Origin: VFZS01 sp964353255
GTDB lineage: Bacteria; Acidobacteriota; Terriglobia; Bryobacterales; Bryobacteraceae
Direction of reading: 5' to 3'
DNA: 22,719 nucleotides
Assembly: GCA_964353255.1 (NCBI GenBank)
Contig: CAYGVJ010000088.1
Span: forward strand, 1-22,719
In this document: piece after piece, positions 14,755-20,788 of the stretch
Layout of the letters: each line of letters starts with the position of its first letter
Position numbering within the stretch: the first letter of the stretch is position 1
The notes under the pieces: generated by a model
What the model was told of the DNA's origin: nothing
Seen by the model: only the letters and a program-made list of their open reading frames with translations
The model's database searches: none
Made by a program: the position numbers and the translations under genes

Positions 14755-14773
14755 GCTCGCCGTCGCGGCGAGC
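14755..14773. other. Perfect 8-bp hairpin between the DHH gene and the next
   Basis: GCTCGCCG (14755-14762), loop TCG, CGGCGAGC (14766-14773). It starts 4 nt after the DHH stop and its last base overlaps the CATAAT box. There is no T-tract. It may act as a terminator or mRNA 3' end for the DHH gene, or as an operator on the next promoter. Confidence 0.45.
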
Positions 14774-14778
14774 ATAAT
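14773..14778 (+). promoter_or_regulatory. CATAAT -10-like box for a leaderless start at 14785
   Basis: CATAAT ends 6 nt before the ATG at 14785. The intervening GGAAGC could instead serve as a weak ribosome binding site, though it is too close to the ATG to be a good one. Confidence 0.4.
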
Positions 14779-14784
14779 GGAAGC

Positions 14785-15090
14785 ATGAAGCGTCATTGCC
14801 GGCTGACTGCATTCGTTGCGGCCTTCGTGCTGTTCGGCCTGCTGGCGGCGCAGCAGCAGCCTGAACCGGAGGTGCGCCTGCCCAGCGGCAAATTGCAGAA
14901 AGAAGAGATCCTCAAGGCCGAGCATCAGAAATCGTTGCAGGACGCCGCTGAGATCATCAAGCTGGGCGAGGCGCTGAAAGCGGAGCTGGAGAAGAACGAC
15001 TACCAGGTGGTGTCGCTCGCCAGCATCAAGAAGACCGAGGAGATCGAGCGAATAGCGCGACGCATCAGATCGCGGCTGCGGCGGTACTAG
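14785..15090 (+). CDS. Small secreted helical protein of unknown function
   Basis: A 101-aa protein with a signal peptide (MKRHCRLTAFVAAFVLFGLLAAQ, cleaved near residue 22). The mature part, about 78 residues, is almost wholly charged helix: LPSGKLQKEEILKAEHQKSLQDAAEI, then a second helix ending KKTEEIERIARRIRSRLRRY. The alternating charge and regular hydrophobic positions suggest a helical hairpin or coiled coil in the periplasm, and the strongly basic C-terminus could bind an acidic partner. I recall similar small secreted proteins in Solibacter-like genomes but know no function. It follows the DHH gene by 34 bp and ends 1 nt before a mobile element. Confidence 0.75.
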   Translation: MKRHCRLTAFVAAFVLFGLLAAQQQPEPEVRLPSGKLQKEEILKAEHQKSLQDAAEIIKLGEALKAELEKNDYQVVSLASIKKTEEIERIARRIRSRLRRY

Positions 15091-15091
15091 G

Positions 15092-15330
15092 GTCCTGTCT
15101 CGCAAGTTCGTTGACAATCGGGGCCGTTGCAGGCGACAGGCTCAAGGAGGGTGCTGAAAAAGGCCTACTTCAAGGCCCGAGGACGACAAGCTAAAGCATG
15201 TCCCACAACGCCAGATCAAGCGTTTGCGCGCCCACGTAGGACATGCTTCAGCTTGTCCAAGGCCTTTTTCAGCACCCTCTGAAGGCCTGTCCCACGAGGC
15301 AGCATTGTTCATTGATTTGCGAGACAGGAC
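15092..15330 (+). mobile_element. MITE-like palindromic element, copy 3, interrupted
   Basis: Bounded by a perfect 14-bp inverted repeat, GTCCTGTCTCGCAA (15092-15105) and its complement (15317-15330). Leaving out the 131-bp insert and one 7-bp flank leaves 101 bp that align with copy 2, including GCGACAGG, GCCTGTCCCACG and the TTTGCG end. The central hairpin loop is where the second element sits. It begins 1 nt after a TAG stop codon. With its insert it fills most of the 291-bp gap between the small secreted protein and the GT2 gene. Confidence 0.78.
15148..15278. mobile_element. Second inverted-repeat element, nested in copy 3
   Basis: A 131-bp element with perfect 19-bp terminal inverted repeats, AGGGTGCTGAAAAAGGCCT (15148-15166) and its complement (15260-15278). 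An internal inverted repeat, 15185-15203 against 15239-15257 (GACAAGCTAAAGCATGTCC, one mismatch), lets the whole form a long hairpin. It is flanked by CTCAAGG (15141-15147) and CTGAAGG (15279-15285), an imperfect 7-bp direct repeat that looks like a target-site duplication. It contains no coding sequence. Confidence 0.75.
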
Positions 15331-15381
15331 GGTAGGGCCGGCTTCCTGAACCCGTGAATTTGGGCGTCCGGGGCACACTCT

Positions 15382-16137
15382 ATGCAGGTTGTTCTGGCGC
15401 TTCCCGCCTACAACGAAGAGCGCGCGCTGCCGCTGGTGCTGGCCGCCTTCCAGCGGCAAGTTCTGTCCGCGGGTCTGGCGGCATCCATCGTCGTCGTAGA
15501 CGACGGAAGCATGGACGGCACCTGCCGGGTCGCCGAAGAATGGTCGTCCAAGCTGCCCGTCAAGGTCGTGCGACACGCCGCCAACCGGGGCCTCGGGGAG
15601 ACGATCGAGGACGCGCTGCGCGCGGCCGCGGCCACGGCGGATCCCGGCGACGTGATCGTCTCCATGGACGCCGACAACACGCATTCCCCGGAACTCATCC
15701 CCGCGATGGTCCGCCTCATCGCCGAGGGCGGCGACGTGGTGATCGCCTCTCGATATCGGCGCGGCTCGAAGGTCGTCGGCGTTTCCGCCTTCCGTCAGCT
15801 CATGAGCTATGGCGCCCGGTTCCTGTTCCAGGTCTTGCTGCCGACGCCGGGAGTGCGCGACTTCACCTGCGGTTTCCGCGCCTACCGCGCCGGGCTTCTC
15901 CAGCAAGCCTTCCAGCGTTACCGCGGCCGGCTGGTCACCGAGCGGAGTTTCGCGTGCATGCTCGAGATTCTTCTCAAGCTCCGCGAAATGGGCGCGCGCA
16001 TGTGCGAGGCGCCGATGATCCTGCGCTACGACCTGAAGGTTGGCGCCAGCAAGATGAAGGTCTGGCCGACCGTGCTCACCAGTTTGCGGCTGGCACTGCG
16101 ATACCGTTTTCCCGGCGCCGGCGCGCGCGGGAGATGA
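15382..16137 (+). CDS. Family 2 glycosyltransferase, polyprenyl-phosphate sugar synthase type
   Basis: GT2 enzymes of this kind move a sugar from a nucleotide donor to polyprenyl phosphate or another acceptor. The 251-aa protein has the classic start LALPAYNEE (5-13), the nucleotide-binding VVVDDGSMDGT (37-47), the metal-binding D96-A-D98 (MDADNTHSPE), and SRYRRGSK as in dolichyl-phosphate mannosyltransferase relatives. TERSFACMLEILLKL lies where the acceptor motif is expected. There is no C-terminal membrane domain. It may make the lipid-linked sugar used by the GT39 enzyme at 19014, but the two genes are not in one operon, so this is inference. The ATG at 15382 is the only start that keeps the first strand; no ribosome binding site is obvious. 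Confidence 0.87.
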   Translation: MQVVLALPAYNEERALPLVLAAFQRQVLSAGLAASIVVVDDGSMDGTCRVAEEWSSKLPVKVVRHAANRGLGETIEDALRAAAATADPGDVIVSMDADNTHSPELIPAMVRLIAEGGDVVIASRYRRGSKVVGVSAFRQLMSYGARFLFQVLLPTPGVRDFTCGFRAYRAGLLQQAFQRYRGRLVTERSFACMLEILLKLREMGARMCEAPMILRYDLKVGASKMKVWPTVLTSLRLALRYRFPGAGARGR

Positions 16138-16162
16138 CTCGAACCCGGCCCGGCCCTTTCGC

Positions 16163-16168
16163 TACACT
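16163..16168 (+). promoter_or_regulatory. Candidate -10 box upstream of the fucosidase gene
   Basis: TACACT lies 46 nt before the ATG at 16215. The -35 position shows no consensus. Unlike the leaderless genes, this one has a strong ribosome binding site, AAGGAGG (16199-16205), 9 nt before the ATG. Confidence 0.35.
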
Positions 16169-16214
16169 GTTCTTGGAGTCATTTCGGGACTGAGCGCGAA
16201 GGAGGACAACTGCG

Positions 16215-17759
16215 ATGCAGGTTACGAGACGAAACGCCATCGGGCTGCTGGGGGCGACCGTGCCCACCGCCACGCTCAGGCGAGCGCTGGGCGCCCAGGT
16301 GGCAGGCGTTGAAATACAGCCGGGACCTTTCCAGGGCACGCGCGAATCGCTCCGGGATTACAGGGTCCCCGAGTGGTTCCGGGACGCCAAGTTCGGAATC
16401 TGGGCCCACTGGGGCCCGCAATCCGCTCCGGAGTACGGAGATTGGCATGCCCGGAACATGTACATCGAAGGGAGCCGGCAGTACAAGTATCACCTCCAGC
16501 GCTATGGCCACCCCTCGAAATTCGGCTTCAAGGACGTCATCCCGACCTGGCGCGGCGAGAAGTTCGATCCGGACCACCTGATGCAGCTCTACAAACGGGC
16601 CGGTGCGAAGTACTTCTTCAGCATGGGCGTGCACCACGACAACTTCGACCTGTGGAACTCGAAGCACACGCGCTGGAACGCGGTGAACATGGGGCCCAAG
16701 AAAGACATCGTGGGGATGTTCCGGCAGGCGGCGTTGAAGCAGGGGCTGAGGTTCGGAGTGAGCGAACACCTGTGGATCAGCTACAAGTGGTTCGCCGTCA
16801 GCCACGGCAGCGACAAATCGGGGCCATACGCCGGCGTGCCATACGACGGGGCCGACCCGCAGTATGCGGACCTCTATCACGATGTGAAGGGGCTCCCCGA
16901 GAAGTACGGGTGGAACGCGGAGAACATACCGGACTCCTGGAAGCGCCATTGGCTCCTGCGGATCAAGGACTTGGTGGACCAGTACCAGCCGGACCTGCTG
17001 TACACCGACGGGGCGCTGCCCTTCGAGGAGTACGGCCTGAACCTGGTGGCGCATCTCTATAACCAGAATGCGCGGCGGCACGGCGGCAGGGTGGAGGCGG
17101 TCTATACCAGCAAGCGCCGGGAAGACTGCGAGGTGGGCACGTGCGTGCTCGACCTGGAGCGGGGAATCGTGGACCGGATCTGGCCCAACCCCTGGCAGAC
17201 GGACACCTGCATCGGCAACTGGCACTACAACCAGGAGGCCAAGTACAAGTCGCCCAAGACGGTCATCGACATGCTCGTCGATATCGTCAGCCGCAACGGC
17301 AACCTGCTGCTTAACTTCCCCCTGCCCTCCAGTGGAGAGCTGGATCCCGAAGAGCTGAAGATCCTCTCTGAAATCACGGCGTGGATGGCCGTCAACAGCG
17401 AAGCTATTTACGGGACCCGTCCCTGGAAGGTCTTCGGCGACGGCCCGGGCACGGCAGCCTCCGCCACGGGCGCGCGTTTCAACGAGCAGAGCCGCAAGGC
17501 GCTCACCGCGGAAGACGTTCGCTTCACCACGAAGGGCAAGACGCTGTACGCGTTCCTGATGGGCTGGCCGGAGAAGGAAGGGGTCGTGCGCCCCCTGGCC
17601 ACGACCAGCAAGCTGGGCGTGGGCCGAATCAGGAGCGTGCGACTGCTCGGCTTCAAGGGTAAGCTCAAGTGGACGCAGGACGAGGCCGGCTTGAAGGTGC
17701 AGATGCCGCCGGCAAGACCCTGCGATCACGCGTTCGCGCTGAAGATAGTCGGAGCGTAG
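16215..17759 (+). CDS. Alpha-L-fucosidase-like glycoside hydrolase, family GH29, Tat-exported
   Basis: GH29 enzymes release L-fucose from glycans with retention of configuration. The 514-aa protein starts with a twin-arginine signal (TRRNAIGLLGATV, arginines 5 and 6), so it is exported folded. The barrel begins VPEWFRDAKFGIWAHWG (51-67), matching the family FGIFIHWG motif. KYFFSMGVHHDNFDLWNSKHT (132-152) matches KYxxLTxKHHDGFxxW. The likely nucleophile is Asp265 in LLYTDGALPF. NGNLLLNFPLPSSGELD is the conserved barrel end, and a beta-sandwich domain follows (about 400-514). The variant MGVHHDN in place of TAKHHDG hints at a divergent subgroup, so the substrate may not be plain L-fucoside. Ribosome binding site and candidate promoter lie just upstream. 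Confidence 0.9.
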   Translation: MQVTRRNAIGLLGATVPTATLRRALGAQVAGVEIQPGPFQGTRESLRDYRVPEWFRDAKFGIWAHWGPQSAPEYGDWHARNMYIEGSRQYKYHLQRYGHPSKFGFKDVIPTWRGEKFDPDHLMQLYKRAGAKYFFSMGVHHDNFDLWNSKHTRWNAVNMGPKKDIVGMFRQAALKQGLRFGVSEHLWISYKWFAVSHGSDKSGPYAGVPYDGADPQYADLYHDVKGLPEKYGWNAENIPDSWKRHWLLRIKDLVDQYQPDLLYTDGALPFEEYGLNLVAHLYNQNARRHGGRVEAVYTSKRREDCEVGTCVLDLERGIVDRIWPNPWQTDTCIGNWHYNQEAKYKSPKTVIDMLVDIVSRNGNLLLNFPLPSSGELDPEELKILSEITAWMAVNSEAIYGTRPWKVFGDGPGTAASATGARFNEQSRKALTAEDVRFTTKGKTLYAFLMGWPEKEGVVRPLATTSKLGVGRIRSVRLLGFKGKLKWTQDEAGLKVQMPPARPCDHAFALKIVGA

Positions 17760-17795
17760 GCGCCCCTTGGCTGGCCCCGTTCTTGAGAGGCAGGT

Positions 17796-18959
17796 TTGAG
17801 TTCGGTCCGGACGCCGGCAATCACGCGGGCCGTGGCGGTCCTGGCGACTGCGACGCTCCTGGCTCAGACGCCCGTTGCGCCGGGGCAGCCCCGCCCGCTG
17901 GTAGTGCTGCTGGCTGGCGAACAGGAGCGCAAGGCCTGGGAGGAGAGCGCCACGCGCCGCGGCTGGGCGTTGCTGACGGGGCCGCCTGCCGCCCCCAGCG
18001 ACGCCCTCGCCAAAGCGGTCCGTAAAGCTCTCGAAGATTTCAGGGCACGCACGCCGGTGGATGCGACGCGCGTGTACCTGGCGGGCCAGGGGCGGGGCGC
18101 CGCGGCGGCTTTCTACCTCGTGGCGCGGCTGCCGGACCTGTGGGCCGCCGCGCTGGCCGTCGAGGGCAGCCCCAAGCCCGCCATTGACACCGGCCGGCTG
18201 TTCGCCGCCAACGCGCAGTTGGTCCCCATGCTCTGGATCACCTCCGGGGCCGAGCGGAGCTCCCTGCCGGGCTTCCAGATCGAGCGGCGCAACCCTGCCC
18301 AGATGTCCCTCGAGCAGGCGCTCGACTGGCTCGCGCAGCACGAGCGCGATCCGTTCCCGCCCAAGGTCGATTGCGAGTCCGGTAACCCGGAGCTGGCGCG
18401 TTGCTACTGGATCGAGATGACCAGGCTGGATTTCTCGCGCCGCAACGACGTCTTGCCCTTTTCGCGTTTGGCCCCGGGCTCCGGCGCCTCGCTGGCTCTG
18501 GGCGGCTTCGGGTTCGACCCGGCAGAGCGCGGCCCGGGGCTGGTCGTGGGATGGCTGCCGCAGAACTACCAGGGGCCGCTCAAGCTCGATGACCGCATCG
18601 TGGCCGTCGCCGGCAAGGAGATCCGTGATGGGCAGGCCTACCTGGAGTTCATGGATCAGGTGAAGGAGGAGCAGCGGGCGGCGGTGATGGTTCAGCGCGG
18701 CAAGGAGCGTCTGCGTATCGAGACCCGCATCGTGCTGCCCAAGCGCGAGGAGGCCCAGACAGCCCGCGTCCAGGCCGAGTTTCTCTCCGACACCCGCGAG
18801 CTGCTGCTCATCAGCCGGGGCGTGGCCGAGCTGCGGTTGGACCTGCCGCGCTACTGGGTCCCCTGCCCGATCAACTGGAACGGGCTGGCCGTCGGTCAGG
18901 CCGACAGCCCGGGTTGCTGGGTCGTTTCGGAAGGTAGCCCGGCGCGGCGCTGCCCTTAA
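17796..18959 (+). CDS. Secreted alpha/beta-hydrolase-like protein with PDZ domain; nucleophile missing
   Basis: A 387-aa protein. The TTG start at 17796 follows GAGAGGCAGG and gives a good signal peptide (MSSVRTPAITRAVAVLATATLLAQ). Residues 34-185 follow the pattern of esterase/PHB-depolymerase-like hydrolases: LVVLLAG, a helix, VDATRVYLAGQGRGAAAAFYLVARLPDLWAAA, then PMLWITSGAE. The nucleophile elbow, normally G-x-S-x-G, is G97-Q-G-R-G101, so the catalytic serine is gone. Residues 247-315 look like a PDZ domain (PGLVVGWLPQNYQGPL, then LDDRIVAVAGKEI). The C-terminal part has paired cysteines (C357, C374, C386) and may be a small beta domain. It is probably a binding or scaffold protein in the periplasm. 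It starts 37 bp after the fucosidase gene and may be cotranscribed. Confidence 0.75.
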   Translation: MSSVRTPAITRAVAVLATATLLAQTPVAPGQPRPLVVLLAGEQERKAWEESATRRGWALLTGPPAAPSDALAKAVRKALEDFRARTPVDATRVYLAGQGRGAAAAFYLVARLPDLWAAALAVEGSPKPAIDTGRLFAANAQLVPMLWITSGAERSSLPGFQIERRNPAQMSLEQALDWLAQHERDPFPPKVDCESGNPELARCYWIEMTRLDFSRRNDVLPFSRLAPGSGASLALGGFGFDPAERGPGLVVGWLPQNYQGPLKLDDRIVAVAGKEIRDGQAYLEFMDQVKEEQRAAVMVQRGKERLRIETRIVLPKREEAQTARVQAEFLSDTRELLLISRGVAELRLDLPRYWVPCPINWNGLAVGQADSPGCWVVSEGSPARRCP

Positions 18960-18980
18960 GGGGCGACTTCATTCACAAGG

Positions 18981-18986
18981 TAGAAT
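18981..18986 (+). promoter_or_regulatory. Candidate -10 box of the GT39 gene
   Basis: TAGAAT lies 27 nt before the GTG at 19014, in the 54-bp gap after the preceding stop. No matching -35 hexamer is visible. The leader would be about 20 nt. Confidence 0.35.
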
Positions 18987-19013
18987 GTTACTCTGCTCGT
19001 TCGGGTTGTCACT

Positions 19014-20777
19014 GTGAAGATAGCCGGGCTCCTGAAAGACCGTCGCGCGTTCTGGATCGCCGTTGTGATCCTTCTCGGCGTCATGACCTGCGCCATGGTC
19101 AGCTCTGCGCTGCTGGAGTGCCAAACCTGGGACGAGGGCATACATCTGGCGGCAGGTTACAGTTACCTCAAGACCGGCCAATTCAGGTTGAACGCGGAGC
19201 ACCCTCCACTATTCAAGCTGCTGGCCGCTGTTCCGCTGCTGCTTCTGAGGCCCGAACTGCCGACTCAGCACCCTTCCTGGGCGAAGGCCAACGCGTTCGA
19301 CTTCGCCGTGCAGTTCATGTATGGCAACCGGGTCGATGCGGACACGATTCTGTTCTGGGGCCGCTCGGTCACCATCCTGCTCACCCTGCTGCTTGGGTTG
19401 GCCCTCGCGCTGTGGACGCGCCGGAGCTTCGGACCGGCTCCGGCGCTGTTGGCGCTCGTTCTGTTCTCGCTCGACCCCAACTTCATCGCGCATGGGCACT
19501 ACGTCACCAACGACCTGATGCTGGCGCTCTTCGTCTTCCTGACCGTTATCGCGTGGGTCAGTTTCATCGAGACCCGGCGCTATCGGGATCTCCTGATAGC
19601 GAGCTTGGCGCTGGGGGCGGCCCTCGTGACGAAGTATTCAGGGCTCTTGCTGGCCGTAATCCTCCCGCTGCTCTACATCGTCCAGTGGGCCATCGAGTGG
19701 CGGCGGCGCCGGCGGGGTTGCGAAGCGCCCGGCAGGAGGCTTTCGCTGCCCCATCTGGCGTTGTCGCTCATGGTCGCGGCCGTGATCAGCGTCGGCGTCA
19801 TCGCGCTCGCCTACTGGCCGGAGACCCTCAGAGCGCTGCGCGGCGGGCCGCGTCTGGCTCAGTCGGTGACCAGTTGGACAATTGTCGGGACCACATTTCA
19901 ATGGCTGGGCGATCGGTTCGATCTCCCGGCGCATGCTTACCTCGTCGGCGCTGAGACCCTCGCCAACTTCAGCAAGGACGGGCACGACCAATACCTGCTC
20001 GGCAGCCACTCAAGACACGGCTGGTGGTACTATTTCCCCGTCGCGTTTGCGGTAAAAACGCCTGGGGCGATCTTGATGCTGGCGGCCCTGGCCCTGGCCG
20101 CCGCCGTTTGGCTGCGCCGCCGCCCCGCCCCGGAGCCGACGGCACAAGGGGGCGCGCCCGCTCTGCGGTGGCTCGCGCTGATCCTGCCTGCGGCGCTGTA
20201 CTTCGGGGCCATGATGATGAGCACGATCGACCTCGGCGTTCGCTACATCCTGCCGGTGTATCCGTTCCTTTTCATCCTCATCGCGGCCATTCTGTTTCAC
20301 CCTGCACTCGAAGGCTTCTGCCGGGCGCGGCGGGTGGTCCTCGCTGTGGCGCTGCTGTTCCAGGGGTTCGAGGTCGCCAGCATTCATCCTCACTACCTGG
20401 CGTTCTTCAACACCTTCTCCGGCGGGCCCGAAAGCGGCCCGCGGTACCTCCTCGATTCGAACATCGACTGGGGGCAGGACCTCAAGAACCTCAGGGCGTT
20501 CCTGAAGGCAATCGGCTGGCAGCAGCCAATCTGCGCGTGTTACTTCGGGAATGCGAGCATGACATACTACGGGATACCGCACCACAACCTGCCCTTAACC
20601 CGCGAGGTGGGCAAGCGGCAGAACCTGGATTGCCTTGCGGCCATCAGCGTGACGCCGTTGTACAACGTCTATGTCCCGGCCGGCAGCTACGACTGGCTGC
20701 GCTCCATGAAGCCAATGGCGAAGGTAGGGTACTCGATCTACGTTTACGACCTGAGGAAGAACAAGACGCCGCTGTGA
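19014..20777 (+). CDS. GT39-type membrane glycosyltransferase (ArnT/PMT-like)
   Basis: A 587-aa integral membrane enzyme of the GT-C fold that uses polyprenyl-phosphate sugars to glycosylate lipids or proteins on the periplasmic side. After the first helix (about 12-33) comes the catalytic first loop, TWDEGIHLAAGYSYLKTGQF, with D40-E41 as the expected acidic pair, and NAEHPPLFKLLAAVPLL, a hallmark of the family. About a dozen hydrophobic helices follow. The C-terminal periplasmic part has DSNIDWGQDLKNLRAFL and YYGIPHH, often seen in long acidobacterial members. The GTG at 19014 fits the hydrophobic N-terminus; no ribosome binding site is clear. The TGA stop overlaps a possible GTG of the next gene, so the two are probably cotranscribed. 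Confidence 0.88.
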   Translation: MKIAGLLKDRRAFWIAVVILLGVMTCAMVSSALLECQTWDEGIHLAAGYSYLKTGQFRLNAEHPPLFKLLAAVPLLLLRPELPTQHPSWAKANAFDFAVQFMYGNRVDADTILFWGRSVTILLTLLLGLALALWTRRSFGPAPALLALVLFSLDPNFIAHGHYVTNDLMLALFVFLTVIAWVSFIETRRYRDLLIASLALGAALVTKYSGLLLAVILPLLYIVQWAIEWRRRRRGCEAPGRRLSLPHLALSLMVAAVISVGVIALAYWPETLRALRGGPRLAQSVTSWTIVGTTFQWLGDRFDLPAHAYLVGAETLANFSKDGHDQYLLGSHSRHGWWYYFPVAFAVKTPGAILMLAALALAAAVWLRRRPAPEPTAQGGAPALRWLALILPAALYFGAMMMSTIDLGVRYILPVYPFLFILIAAILFHPALEGFCRARRVVLAVALLFQGFEVASIHPHYLAFFNTFSGGPESGPRYLLDSNIDWGQDLKNLRAFLKAIGWQQPICACYFGNASMTYYGIPHHNLPLTREVGKRQNLDCLAAISVTPLYNVYVPAGSYDWLRSMKPMAKVGYSIYVYDLRKNKTPL

Positions 20778-20788
20778 GCCAGCCATCT

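Noticed and set aside
15148..15278. Intrinsic terminator or small RNA gene
   Set aside because: Long perfect ends, internal symmetry and flanking direct repeats fit a mobile element better; the T-run lies inside the stem, not after it.
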